A stretch of 37,539 bases of DNA from the NCBI GenBank assembly GCA_945877525.1, contig CAMDVP010000003.1, positions 1 through 37,539 on the forward strand, given 5' to 3'. The notes beneath the pieces are model-generated. The model did no database searches. It saw only the letters and a program-made list of their open reading frames with translations, and had not been told where the DNA came from. How positions within the stretch are numbered: position 1 is the first letter of the stretch; every line of letters begins with the position of its first letter. Origin of the DNA: an uncultured Clostridia bacterium (GTDB lineage: Bacteria > Bacillota > Clostridia > Christensenellales > Aristaeellaceae). Both the position numbers and the translations under genes were made by a program. Of the stretch, positions 8,894-18,418 are shown piece by piece.

Positions 8894-10783
8894 TTATTCC
8901 CCGGCCTCCAGCCGCTCCTTGTTGTACTGCAGCGTGTACAGCTGATAGTACGCGCCCCGCTGGTGCAAAAGCTCCTGATGCGTGCCCTGCTCCATGATCT
9001 TTCCGTGGGACAGCAGGATAATGTTGTCCGCATGCTGGATGGTCGACAGCCGGTGAGCCACGACCAGCATGGTGCCGATGTTTTTCATCTTCTCCAGGGA
9101 ATCCTGAATCAGCAGCTCCGTTTCCGTGTCAATGTTGGCGGTGGCCTCGTCCAGGATCATCACGGCGGGCTTGTGCAGGATGGTCCTGGCGAAGGACAGC
9201 AGCTGCCGCTGCCCGGCAGAGAAATTGTTGCCCCGCTCATGGACGGGCTCGTTCAGGCCGCCCTCCAGCCGGGAAATGAAGGAATCGGCGTTCACATAGC
9301 GGCAGGCGGCCCAGATTTCCTCGTCGGTGAAGGACTCTTCCCTCAGGACAATGTTGGAGCGGATGGTTCCAGAGAACAGAAATACGTCCTGCAGCATCTG
9401 CCCGAAGTGACGGCGCAGGGAGGCGATTTTGATTTTGCGGATGTCAATGCCGTCGATGAGAATCTGCCCCTTTTGGATGTCGTAATTGCGGCAGATCAGC
9501 GACAGGATGGTGGATTTGCCTGAGCCCGTTGCGCCCACGAAGGCCACGGTCTGCCGGGGCAGCACATGGAAGGACACGTCCTTCAGCACCCATTCCTCCG
9601 GCTTGTAGCAAAACCACACGTTGCGGAATTCGATCTCCCCCCGGAGCGTTTCCAGCTCCATGGCGTCGGGCTCGTCCACCACCTCGGGCTGCATGTCAAA
9701 CACGGCGAAAATTTTCTCCGCCGAGGCAAAGGCGCTTTGCAGCATGTTGAACTGCTCAGCCAGGGTCTGAATGGGGTTAAAGAACTTCGACACATACATG
9801 TAGAAGCTGACGATGGTGCCGGAGGTCATGACCTGCCCAAAGACCACCGAGTCCTTGATTACCCCCCGTCCGCCGAGATACAGCAGGCACAGCACCGAGG
9901 AAATGTACAGCAGATACACCATCGGCCGGAACACGCCGAACACAAAAATCTGCTGCTGCTTTGCCTTTTTCAGACGGGCGCTCTTTTCCAGAAATTCATT
10001 CAGCTTGCGCCCCTCCTGGTTGAAAATTTGCGTAATCTTGATGCCGGAGAGGTTTTCGGACAGGTAGGTGTTGATGTCGGTGGTGCCATCCTTTACCTTG
10101 CGGAACACAGCCCTGGTAAACTTGCGGAAAATAACCGTGAAGAGAATCACAAAGGGAACGAAGCACAGCACCATCAGCGTCAGCTCGTAGTTGAGCAGCA
10201 GCATGGCCACCAGCACGCCGATGATGACAAAAACGTTCTTTATCATGGTAACCAGGATGTTGGTGAACATCATGGAGATGGCGTTGGTATCGTTGGTCAC
10301 GCGGGTTACCAGCTTGCCCACGGGAATCTGGTTCAGCTGCTCATGGGACAGGCTTTCAATATGGGTGAACAGATCCTGGCGCAGGGCGGAGAGAATCTTC
10401 TGCCCGGTTTTCTGCAGGGCGATGGCCTGCACATAGGTGCATGCCATGGAGACCACCAGCACCCCGGCATATATCGCCACCATGCGGAACAGCGCCGGCA
10501 GCTCAAACCGGGCCTTGATCATTTCCTCAATGCGGCCCACCAGCAGCGGCGACAGGATATCATAGGCAATGGATACCAGCATCAGTGCCAGCACCCCGGC
10601 AAACTGCTTCCAGTAGGGCCTGGCATAGACCATCAGACGGGCCATGATTTCCCCGTCCTTCATATGCCGGTCGAAGCCCGCGCTTTCCGCCCTGCGGCGC
10701 ATCAGCAGGTAGGCTGTAACAAAAATGATGGAAAATACGCCCACAATGGCGCCCACGATCATCAGCGGCAGAAACTCACGCAT
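8894..10783 (-). CDS. ABC exporter half-transporter (TMD-NBD) with canonical catalytic site
   Basis: Walker A GATGSGKST, signature FSAGQRQ, Walker B VMILDEATANID, H-loop VAHRLST, six-TM exporter domain. Start at MREFLPLMIVG (10783), overlapping the upstream gene's stop. Confidence 0.93.
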   Translation of the reverse strand: MREFLPLMIVGAIVGVFSIIFVTAYLLMRRRAESAGFDRHMKDGEIMARLMVYARPYWKQFAGVLALMLVSIAYDILSPLLVGRIEEMIKARFELPALFRMVAIYAGVLVVSMACTYVQAIALQKTGQKILSALRQDLFTHIESLSHEQLNQIPVGKLVTRVTNDTNAISMMFTNILVTMIKNVFVIIGVLVAMLLLNYELTLMVLCFVPFVILFTVIFRKFTRAVFRKVKDGTTDINTYLSENLSGIKITQIFNQEGRKLNEFLEKSARLKKAKQQQIFVFGVFRPMVYLLYISSVLCLLYLGGRGVIKDSVVFGQVMTSGTIVSFYMYVSKFFNPIQTLAEQFNMLQSAFASAEKIFAVFDMQPEVVDEPDAMELETLRGEIEFRNVWFCYKPEEWVLKDVSFHVLPRQTVAFVGATGSGKSTILSLICRNYDIQKGQILIDGIDIRKIKIASLRRHFGQMLQDVFLFSGTIRSNIVLREESFTDEEIWAACRYVNADSFISRLEGGLNEPVHERGNNFSAGQRQLLSFARTILHKPAVMILDEATANIDTETELLIQDSLEKMKNIGTMLVVAHRLSTIQHADNIILLSHGKIMEQGTHQELLHQRGAYYQLYTLQYNKERLEAGE

Positions 10784-12557
10784 GCTCCTCGCCTCCTTCC
10801 TCCTCCAGGCGCTGCAGATCCACCATCCGGCGGTAGGCGCCGCAGGTTTCGTACAGCGCCTGATGGGTGCCCACAGCGGCCACACGGCCGTCATCAATGA
10901 AGATGATCTTATCCATCTGCTCAATGGTGGAAATTCTGTGGGCAATAAGGATGGTGGTGCGGCCCTTGCGGGTGCGGCGCAGGTTTTCCAGAATATGCTT
11001 TTCCGTTTTGGTGTCCACGGCGGACACCGAGTCATCCAGAATCAAAATGGGCGCATCCTTCATCAGCGCCCGGGCAATGGAGATGCGCTGCTTCTGCCCG
11101 CCGGAGACGGTTACGCCCCGCTCGCCCAGCACGGTTTCATAGCCCTTGGCAAACTCGCGGATATTGCTGTCCACATCGGCCAGGGCCGCCGCGGAGGCCA
11201 CGGCCTGGGCGCTCAGATCGTCCGAGCCAAAAGCGATGTTCCTTGTGATGGTGTCGCTGAAGAGGAAATTGTCCTGGGGCACATAAGCCGCCGCGGCCCG
11301 CACCTGGCGGATGGGCACGGCGTTCACGTCCTGTCCGTCGATAAACACCGCGCCGTCGGGCACGTTGTAGGTGCGCAAGAGCAAATCCACCAGGGTGGTT
11401 TTGCCCGAGCCCGTTTTGCCCACCAGACCCACGTTTTCCCCGGCGTGGATGGTAAAGGACACGTCCTTGAGCGCGTCGAATTCTCCGTCGGGATAGCGGA
11501 AGGTCAGGTCGCGGAACTCGATATCGCCATGCACCGGGCCCAGGTCGTGCACATCAGGGCGGTCGGTCACGTCCACGGGCGCGTCGAGCAATTCGCTGAT
11601 GCGCTTGAGCGACGCCTTGCCCCGTGAGGTCATGTCGATGAGCTCCGATACAGCCATGATGGGCCACACCGTGGCGCTGAAGTAGCCGATGAACTCCATC
11701 AGCTGGCCGGCGTTGAACACCTGCTCATGCACCAGATAACCGCCGTAGCCCAGGATGATACAGACGACCGACTCCACAAACAGGGACACCAGCACCCGCA
11801 AAAGCATGGAGGCGCGGGTGAAATCCACATTGGCGTCTTCGTTTTCCCGGTTGAGCTTCTGGAAGGCCCACAGCTCCTTGCCCTCCTTGACAAAGGCCTT
11901 GATCACGGCAATGCCCGAGAAGCTCTCCTGGGAGAAGTCGGACAGGTTGGAGAAGGCCTGCTGTCGGATGTCCCATTTCTTCATCATGTACTTGCCGATC
12001 ACCGTGCTGACCCCCAGCAAAAGCAGCATGGGAATCAGCGCGAAGAAGGTGAGCAGCGGGTTCATGGCGAACATCTTCCCAATGGCCATGCCGCCCTGCA
12101 GAATCGCGTCGAAGAACATCAGGAAGCCCGAACCATAGCAGTCCTGCACGGTGTCCAGGTCGTTGGTGAACAGGCTCATCAGGTTGCCCACCTTGTTGAC
12201 CTGGTAATACTGCCGGGACAAATCCTTGGCATGGTCGAACATGCGGTTGCGCAGGTCGGTTTCCACCTTGATGGCCGAGCCGAAGATGCACACGCGCCAC
12301 ATGAAGCGCCCCGCCGCCACCGCCAGAATGACAAACACCAGCGGCATGCAGATTTCGTCCAGCAGGAAATCCATGTCGAACGCGCGCCGAACGCCGTCCA
12401 CCATGACATAGCCCTGGTTGACCCCGTTGATGACCATCTGATAAAGATTGGGCACGACCAGCTGGAGATAATCCACCATGGCCAGCATGGCAAGGCCCAG
12501 CAGCAGCCATGGGGCATACCTGAGGTAATAGCGGTTGATATGCTTGCCGAAGATCAT
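10776..12557 (-). CDS. ABC exporter half-transporter (TMD-NBD) with degenerate Walker B
   Basis: Walker A GKTGSGKTT, signature VSGGQKQR, Walker B ILILDDSVSAVD (Asp in place of catalytic Glu), H-loop IAHRIST. Start at MIFGKHINRYYLRYAPWLLLG. Confidence 0.93.
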   Translation of the reverse strand: MIFGKHINRYYLRYAPWLLLGLAMLAMVDYLQLVVPNLYQMVINGVNQGYVMVDGVRRAFDMDFLLDEICMPLVFVILAVAAGRFMWRVCIFGSAIKVETDLRNRMFDHAKDLSRQYYQVNKVGNLMSLFTNDLDTVQDCYGSGFLMFFDAILQGGMAIGKMFAMNPLLTFFALIPMLLLLGVSTVIGKYMMKKWDIRQQAFSNLSDFSQESFSGIAVIKAFVKEGKELWAFQKLNRENEDANVDFTRASMLLRVLVSLFVESVVCIILGYGGYLVHEQVFNAGQLMEFIGYFSATVWPIMAVSELIDMTSRGKASLKRISELLDAPVDVTDRPDVHDLGPVHGDIEFRDLTFRYPDGEFDALKDVSFTIHAGENVGLVGKTGSGKTTLVDLLLRTYNVPDGAVFIDGQDVNAVPIRQVRAAAAYVPQDNFLFSDTITRNIAFGSDDLSAQAVASAAALADVDSNIREFAKGYETVLGERGVTVSGGQKQRISIARALMKDAPILILDDSVSAVDTKTEKHILENLRRTRKGRTTILIAHRISTIEQMDKIIFIDDGRVAAVGTHQALYETCGAYRRMVDLQRLEEEGGEEHA

Positions 12558-12602
12558 AAGGCGCTCCTTTTCTGTTGTGGTGACAAACAGCATACGGCTT
12601 CC

Positions 12603-12631
12603 ATTATAGATGCTTTTGCATGCTTTGGCAA
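12603..12631 (-). promoter_or_regulatory. Promoter of the ABC exporter pair
   Basis: Minus strand TTGCCA (12631-12626), 17 bp spacer, TATAAT (12608-12603). Confidence 0.8.
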
Positions 12632-12730
12632 TGCGAACACGGAAAAATCCGACAGGAAATAGAGAAATCAGGAATGAAGCGGCGGCCTTCCGCCGTTGAA
12701 TCCATATCAGAGTGCGAGGAGGAATGCTCC

Positions 12731-13771
12731 ATGAAACGGTTCTTGGCTTTTCTGGCGGCAGCGTGTATGCTCCTGGGACTGGCGCCGAAGGCACTGGCGG
12801 AGGAATGCTATGGCCTTGCGCCCATCTACGGCATATCTGCCGACCGGGTGCATCTGCGGGAAACCCCGGGCGGAGACTCGCTGGGGCTGTATTTCAACGG
12901 CGCTCAGGCCCTGTGCCTGACGGATCCGGCGCGCTCGGAGTGGACACGGGTGCGGCTGGGCGCGGAGGAAGGGTACATCAGGTCGCGGTATCTGGCGGCG
13001 GACGGCGGCGCGGCAGTGCCCTCGCTGAAGAAGGGCGCGGTGCAGTGCATGGAGAACAGCTGGGTCAATCTGCGGGCCGCCCCGAGCAGGGACGCGGAGG
13101 CGCTCCTGCGCCTGAAGGCCGGGGATACGCTGAACGTGCTGGGCGAAACCTCCGGACACTGGTACTGGGTGCGGTACGGAAACACCTTCGGCTATGTCAT
13201 GGCCAACTATGTAATTCTGTCCGATGCGCCGGAAAAGGCCGTGGACGGCGGGCTGGCGCTGGCGCTTTTGCGGCGCGCCATGGCGGACGAGGTACGCGTA
13301 TGGCTCGCAGACAGCCAGCAGTATGCCCGCCTTTCAGAGCTGCTGGAGGCGGATGAGATCTTCGGCCGCTACGCCCTGGCTGACCTGGACGGCGACAGCC
13401 TGACGGAAATCGTCCTGGAATGGATGAAGAACGGGGAAGGCTACGGCTATGTGGTTCTGGACTGGCAGGATGGGCAGGCCGTGGCCATCCAGATGGTGTA
13501 CCGGGCGCTGCTGATGCTCAAGGGTGACGGCACCTTCAGCTGGTCCAGCGGCGCGGCGGACAACGGCTTTGGCCGTATGCTTCCGGGGTGGTATGGCTAC
13601 GCCCTGCAGGTGGATGGCTTCATGGAGTCCGATGAATCAGGCGGCATGAGCTATACCGTCAACGGCCAGAAGGTGGAGAAGTCCGTCTACGACGGCGTGC
13701 TGGTTCATCAGAACGCCAAGCCGGACGCCATATGGTACGGCGGCGACAGAACAGAAGGCAGTATCGGCTGA
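12731..13771 (+). CDS. Secreted protein with two bacterial SH3-like domains
   Basis: Signal peptide MKRFLAFLAAACMLLGLAPKALA. Two SH3b-like repeats (RVHLRETPGGDSLGLYFNGA... and WVNLRAAPSRDAEALLRLKAGDTLNVLGETSGHWYWVRYGNTFGYVMANYV). RBS gaggagg upstream. Confidence 0.85.
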   Translation: MKRFLAFLAAACMLLGLAPKALAEECYGLAPIYGISADRVHLRETPGGDSLGLYFNGAQALCLTDPARSEWTRVRLGAEEGYIRSRYLAADGGAAVPSLKKGAVQCMENSWVNLRAAPSRDAEALLRLKAGDTLNVLGETSGHWYWVRYGNTFGYVMANYVILSDAPEKAVDGGLALALLRRAMADEVRVWLADSQQYARLSELLEADEIFGRYALADLDGDSLTEIVLEWMKNGEGYGYVVLDWQDGQAVAIQMVYRALLMLKGDGTFSWSSGAADNGFGRMLPGWYGYALQVDGFMESDESGGMSYTVNGQKVEKSVYDGVLVHQNAKPDAIWYGGDRTEGSIG

Positions 13772-13811
13772 TGCCGCGAAGCCGCAGACAATCCGTGCAC
13801 TCACACAAAAG

Positions 13812-13843
13812 GGGAGACGGCCCATCTGACCGTCTCCCTTTTT
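13812..13843 (+). terminator. Terminator between convergent SH3-protein and divIVA-like genes
   Basis: GGGAGACGG (13812-13820) / CCGTCTCCC (13830-13838) followed by TTTTT. Confidence 0.85.
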
Positions 13844-13850
13844 CCATTCA

Positions 13851-14372
13851 TCAGAACAGATCGGATGCCTTTTCCATGGCCTCCTGCTGCGCCTGCAGCA
13901 GGGCCTCAAACTTTGCGCGATATTCCGCGGCAGCAGCCTTCAGCGCCTCCACCTGACCGGTCAGCTTCTCCTTTTCCTCGGAAAGGCTGCCCAGCTTATC
14001 CGCAGCTTCCTCCTCAGCCTTGGCCACAATAGCGGCGGCCTTGGCTTCAGCGGCGGTGATGGTTTCGTTCTTCACCTTCTGCGCCATCTCCAGGATCTCG
14101 CGGAAGTCGCTGTCCGGTACGGCGACAGGCCGGGCCACCACAGGCTTGATCTGCTGGGTGGAAGCCTCGGTTACAGGCGCGGGAGCGGGAGCAGGCGCGG
14201 GACGCGCCGCCTTGGCGGCGGCCAACTGCTGCTGCAGGGACTGGATTTCGTCCAGCTGGCGGGCCATCTCGTCGCAGATGGCGTCCAGGAACTCGTCCAC
14301 CTCCTGGGGGTCGTAGCCACGGGGCTTGGTTTTGAACTCCTTGGTTTCGATCATTTCAATCGTGATCTGCAT
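13851..14372 (-). CDS. DivIVA domain-containing protein
   Basis: MQITIEMIETKEFKTKPRGYDPQEVDEFLDAICDEMARQL, the typical DivIVA N-terminus, followed by coiled coil. Start ATG at 14372 with AGGAGT RBS. Confidence 0.93.
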   Translation of the reverse strand: MQITIEMIETKEFKTKPRGYDPQEVDEFLDAICDEMARQLDEIQSLQQQLAAAKAARPAPAPAPAPVTEASTQQIKPVVARPVAVPDSDFREILEMAQKVKNETITAAEAKAAAIVAKAEEEAADKLGSLSEEKEKLTGQVEALKAAAAEYRAKFEALLQAQQEAMEKASDLF

Positions 14373-14412
14373 GGTGAATAACTCCTTTCCTGATCCCGCC
14401 ATCCGGCGATTG

Positions 14413-15156
14413 CTATGCTTTTGAGAATATTTCCAGCGTGACCGGCAGGCGATCCCTGCGGGTAGGCTGCCCTACCTCCGTCAGGCGGATTCTGCCAAAG
14501 CCGCGCACAGAAATCAGCTGTCCAGGCACGAGCAGGCGATCCACACGCTCCTCCGCCCGATGATCCACCATCACGCTGCCCTGACGAATCAACTCTGCCG
14601 CCCGGCTGCGGGAAATTCGCATTCCGCTGGCCAGCAGACTGTCCAGCCGGGGCGACGCCACGGTGTCCCGCAGAAGCGTCCCCCGGGGCGGATCAATAAC
14701 CGGCGGAGTATCCGGCACCGCCACCTTCAGGGTGGCCCGTCCGGCCTGCGTCCATTCCATGGGCAGGCGCAGGGCCATTTCCGGCAGGGTGTACACCAGC
14801 GCCCGGCCCTCCTCGGCAATCAGGTCGCCAAACAGTTCCCGATCCATGCCCAGCCCCATCAGGCTGCCCAGCAAATCCCGATGCTCCACGGTGGAAAACC
14901 GGGCGTTCCAGCGGGCTTCCACCCACATGGCGGTAAACTCCGGGGACACATCCTCCGGGTGAAAGCACACCTGCACGCGCTCCGCATCAGGCCAGCCGCC
15001 GTCAAAGGAAGCAGCCACCCCCGCCGCCCTTGCCTCATGCACGGCCAGGGCACGCTCCTCTCCCGTCACAAAGCGAGCGGCAATCGGCCGATCCAGTCTG
15101 GCTGCCCGCTGCGCTGCCTGCCGCAGCCGCAGTATGCGCTGCTCCTGTTCGTTCAT
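14413..15156 (-). CDS. YlmH-like S4 domain RNA-binding protein
   Basis: C-terminal S4 domain (LDSLLASGMRISRSRAAELIRQGSVMVDHRAEERVDRLLVPGQLISVRGFGRIRL) and position next to YggT/SepF. Confidence 0.88.
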   Translation of the reverse strand: MNEQEQRILRLRQAAQRAARLDRPIAARFVTGEERALAVHEARAAGVAASFDGGWPDAERVQVCFHPEDVSPEFTAMWVEARWNARFSTVEHRDLLGSLMGLGMDRELFGDLIAEEGRALVYTLPEMALRLPMEWTQAGRATLKVAVPDTPPVIDPPRGTLLRDTVASPRLDSLLASGMRISRSRAAELIRQGSVMVDHRAEERVDRLLVPGQLISVRGFGRIRLTEVGQPTRRDRLPVTLEIFSKA

Positions 15157-15440
15157 TACAGGAAGATGCCCAGAATGCTGCCCACAATCTGCCGGGCAAT
15201 ACTGATCACCAGCAGCGCTGCCACCGGCGACCAGTCAAAAATCTGCCAGCGGGTGGGCAGCTTTGCAATCAACAGGCGGCGGATGGGCGTCAGGAGAGGC
15301 TCCACCACACTGCGCAGCAGTTCTGTCCAGCGGTTAGCCGCAGGGCGCAGCCAGGACAGCAGCACATAGAGCAGAATGGCCAGCTCATACAGGGAAAAGA
15401 CCAGCTGAACCAGCTTGTACAACAGATGCACGGGCGTCAC
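15156..15440 (-). CDS. YggT family membrane protein
   Basis: LVFSLYELAILLYVLLSWLRP...LRSVVEPLLTPIRRLLIAKLP...DWSPVAALLVI, typical YggT pattern. Confidence 0.9.
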   Translation of the reverse strand: MTPVHLLYKLVQLVFSLYELAILLYVLLSWLRPAANRWTELLRSVVEPLLTPIRRLLIAKLPTRWQIFDWSPVAALLVISIARQIVGSILGIFL

Positions 15441-15445
15441 CTCTC

Positions 15446-16432
15446 TCAGCGGCCAAAGCCCGCTGCACGATAGCCGTAGGTTCCGCGATCCTCCTGGGGC
15501 GCGTAGTCACGGCGGGCGTAGGGCTGCTCCCAGGACGGGCCGAAGGACTGCCGGTCCGCATAGCGGCTGTCCCGGGCATAGGGCTGCTCCCAGCGGGAGG
15601 CGCTGTCAGCGGCAGGCCAGCGGCTGTTCATATCCTGGTCGCTCATGCGGCGCACCGAGTCGTAAGGCACCACCATGACTTCCTCGGGCGCAATCAGATA
15701 GATGCTCCTGGCCGCCACCCGGGTGAAGGTACAGTGCATAACCCGGGCCGCCCCGTAGAGCATGTCCAGGCAGCGCTGGTTTTCCACCTCGTCGTTGATC
15801 TGCTCGGTATTGACGATCACCGACTCGCTGTTGCGCATATATTCAATAATGCGGTAGCACATGCCCACGCTGGAAACCACCGCCACATTCTCAATATGGC
15901 GATAGGCGCGGCCGTCGCCGCCCACGAAGTTGCCCGGCATGTAGGAAATATTATCCATTTGGGGTGGGGTTTGGGTCTGCGTCTGATAGTAGCCGGTGGG
16001 CTGCTGATAGCTGGTAGCCTGGGCGTTCCAGCTCTGCGGCTCGGCATAGGCCGGCTCCTGCCAGGCGCCCATGGGCTGCTGATAGGCCGTGCCATTCATG
16101 CCACCCTGCTGATAACCGGTAGCCTGGGGCGGCATGGACGCATAACCGCCCTGGGGCTGGTAGCCCGTGGCCTGGGGCGGCACCATGCCGGTAAAGCCGG
16201 TATAGCCCGCCTGTGGCTGCATTTCGGGCTGCATGTCCCACCCGGCGGCAGGCTGCTCGGCCTGGGCGGCAGTCTGCCGGGCCGTTTCCCGCAGGGCGCG
16301 GTTCTTCGCCGTATTGGGATGATAGCCGCTGTATCCGCCGTTGGCCCTGTTGAACTCCATGTCATCCTGGCCAAAGGGATTGCCGGACTTGATCCGATCC
16401 CACAGGGACTGCGTCCAATCCTTAAACGTCAT
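15446..16432 (-). CDS. sepF: Cell division protein SepF with expanded Pro/Gln/Tyr/Gly-rich linker
   Basis: SepF core ENVAVVSSVGMCYRIIEYMRNSESVIVNTEQINDEVENQRCLDMLYGAARVMHCTFTRVAARSIYLIAPEEVMV in YlmE-YlmG-YlmH context. RBS GGGAGGAAA upstream of ATG at 16432. Confidence 0.85.
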   Translation of the reverse strand: MTFKDWTQSLWDRIKSGNPFGQDDMEFNRANGGYSGYHPNTAKNRALRETARQTAAQAEQPAAGWDMQPEMQPQAGYTGFTGMVPPQATGYQPQGGYASMPPQATGYQQGGMNGTAYQQPMGAWQEPAYAEPQSWNAQATSYQQPTGYYQTQTQTPPQMDNISYMPGNFVGGDGRAYRHIENVAVVSSVGMCYRIIEYMRNSESVIVNTEQINDEVENQRCLDMLYGAARVMHCTFTRVAARSIYLIAPEEVMVVPYDSVRRMSDQDMNSRWPAADSASRWEQPYARDSRYADRQSFGPSWEQPYARRDYAPQEDRGTYGYRAAGFGR

Positions 16433-16462
16433 TGAATTTCCTCCCAAACGTTGTTCCCGTAT

Positions 16463-17167
16463 TCAGCCCCGGGGGCCAAATAGCGCGCTGCCTACGCGAA
16501 CCATGGTAGCCCCGTGGCGCGCCGCCAGCATGTAATCTCCGGACATGCCCATGGAAAGCTCCTCCATCTCCACCCCGTCGATGGCTTCCTCCCGGAGGCG
16601 TTCGAACAGGGTGCGCATGTCGGCAAACAGGCCGGACAGATATGCCTCATCCTGGCTGAGGGGCATCACAGCCATCAGCCCGCGCACCCGAAGCCCGGGC
16701 ATGCGCGCCGCCTCCCGCAGGAAAGCGCGGACATCCTCCGGGGGAAGGCCGCCCTTCTGCGGCTCACCTGCAGGGGATACCTGCACGAGCACCGGCATCA
16801 CGCAAAGATGCTTCTGCGCCTGCCGGTCAATTTCCGCAGCTAAGGACAGCCTGTCCAGCGACTGGATCAAGCATACATTCTCTATTATATATTTAACTTT
16901 GTTACTTTGCAACCTGCCAATGAGGTGAATGCGGAAATTTTCCTTCAGCGCAGGCAATTTTTCTTCAATTTCCTGCACGCGGTTTTCGCCAATGTCCTCC
17001 ACGCCCATGCCCCGCAGGGGAAGAATCATTTCCGCGGGGTGGGTTTTGGTCACCGCGATCATTTTCGGCGCGGGATACCGCCCCTGGGAGGCAGCGGCCA
17101 GATTGGCCCGCACGGCCTCCACCCTTGCCCGGAGAAGCTCAGCATCCACGGTTGTCACCTCCCACAT
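16463..17167 (-). CDS. YggS/YlmE family PLP-binding protein
   Basis: MIAVTKTHPAEMILPLRGMGVEDIGENRVQEIEEKLPAL...HLIGRLQSNKVKYI...LSMGMSGDYMLAARHGATMVRVGSALFGPR. Confidence 0.95.
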   Translation of the reverse strand: MWEVTTVDAELLRARVEAVRANLAAASQGRYPAPKMIAVTKTHPAEMILPLRGMGVEDIGENRVQEIEEKLPALKENFRIHLIGRLQSNKVKYIIENVCLIQSLDRLSLAAEIDRQAQKHLCVMPVLVQVSPAGEPQKGGLPPEDVRAFLREAARMPGLRVRGLMAVMPLSQDEAYLSGLFADMRTLFERLREEAIDGVEMEELSMGMSGDYMLAARHGATMVRVGSALFGPRG

Positions 17168-17184
17168 TCAGGCGCCCCAAATCA

Positions 17185-18405
17185 TCAGAACAGGCGCACT
17201 GTCTGTCCCTCGTACAGCAGCCCCTGCTGAATGGCGGAAATATACACATAGTCGCCGTCCCGCAGGATGATGTTCACCGGTATAAAGGACTGGTTCGTGC
17301 CGTCCACCACCACCACGCCGTCGGTATCGCCGGAGCGGTAGATGGCCTTGGCGGGCACGCACAGGGTGGACACATAGTCGCCCAGCTCCGCCTGGCAGGT
17401 GCGCATGTACAATACCGGCGACACCGGGCCCTGCACTGACAGCCGCACCAGCAATTCGCCCCCGGAGCGGGTGAAGGATTCCACCGTAGCCATAACCGTG
17501 GTGTTTTCAAAGCGCTCCAGCATCAGCTCGTAGGTCTGGCCCTCCACAGGATTCCAGGCGGCGTCCTTCACCAGGAACAGCACATACCACCGCCCGTCCC
17601 GCACGGTGCGGTAGATGGTGGTTTTGCCCTTCTGAATGGTGGACTTTTCCGGCTTCTGCCCGTTGTACATGGCCCGCACCTCGGCGGGGGTGAACGTGTC
17701 GTAGTTCGCGGCGTTCAGGCCGTACTCATAGCCGTCGGAATAAAAGCTGACGATGCACTCGGCGGTGGCAGCGTAGGTTTTCGTCCAGCTGTCAATGCGC
17801 TGCATCTGGGACTGCTCGTCGTCGTACAGGCGGCTGAGGCGCTGGTCGGAGGAATACTTCTGCTTGATATACAATTGCCGCGCCGTGATGGCCGTGCTGA
17901 GCAGCTTTTCCTGGTTGCTCAGGCTGCCCCTGGCCCCGGCAATCATCTCCCGCACCTCCCGGGCCCGGGAAAGCACATCGCTTTCCACCCGGGTCATCTT
18001 GGCGTCATAGGTGGTTTCCGCAGCAATCAGCTTCTGCTGATAATCGCGGATCTGGTCGCGGTAGTCCTGAAGTGTGGTCATTTCCCTGGTGCTGAAGCCG
18101 GAGGAATACACATGGCAAATCTTCGCATCCCGCTGCACCACGCTGCCCTCGGCCGCCTCATAGTCCACCGAGGTCACGCCCTCGGCGTCATAGGGGGTTT
18201 CATCGCGAACGATCAGGCAATCGCCGGAATAGCGCGCGCCCAGGGTGCCCGCGCCAATCACCGCGGTGGTTGCCGCCGCCGGGGCAAACACCCCGTACAG
18301 ATACCATGCGCAGAAACCAAAGGCTCCAAGCAGCAGCAGCACCTGCAGCAGGCTCAGCTTCTTCTTGGGCGGCTTGGGCGGTTGGGGCGGGGTCATCTGA
18401 TACAT
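17185..18405 (-). CDS. HlyD-family-like membrane adaptor protein in division cluster
   Basis: Single N-terminal TM (LSLLQVLLLLGAFGFCAWYLYGVF), long coiled-coil segment, C-terminal HlyD-like beta region (VPAKAIYRSGDTDGVVVVDG...IPVNIILRDGDYVYIS). Confidence 0.75.
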   Translation of the reverse strand: MYQMTPPQPPKPPKKKLSLLQVLLLLGAFGFCAWYLYGVFAPAAATTAVIGAGTLGARYSGDCLIVRDETPYDAEGVTSVDYEAAEGSVVQRDAKICHVYSSGFSTREMTTLQDYRDQIRDYQQKLIAAETTYDAKMTRVESDVLSRAREVREMIAGARGSLSNQEKLLSTAITARQLYIKQKYSSDQRLSRLYDDEQSQMQRIDSWTKTYAATAECIVSFYSDGYEYGLNAANYDTFTPAEVRAMYNGQKPEKSTIQKGKTTIYRTVRDGRWYVLFLVKDAAWNPVEGQTYELMLERFENTTVMATVESFTRSGGELLVRLSVQGPVSPVLYMRTCQAELGDYVSTLCVPAKAIYRSGDTDGVVVVDGTNQSFIPVNIILRDGDYVYISAIQQGLLYEGQTVRLF

Positions 18406-18418
18406 GAATCTGCTCCTT

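Noticed and set aside
8464-9033. Several small ORFs on both strands in the 8.4-8.9 kb gap
   Set aside because: They lie across palindromic repeats, show no family signature and no consistent RBS. Better explained as non-coding repeat DNA.
9566-10900. 444-aa plus-strand ORF
   Set aside because: Antisense to the ABC exporter subunit; His/Gln-rich.
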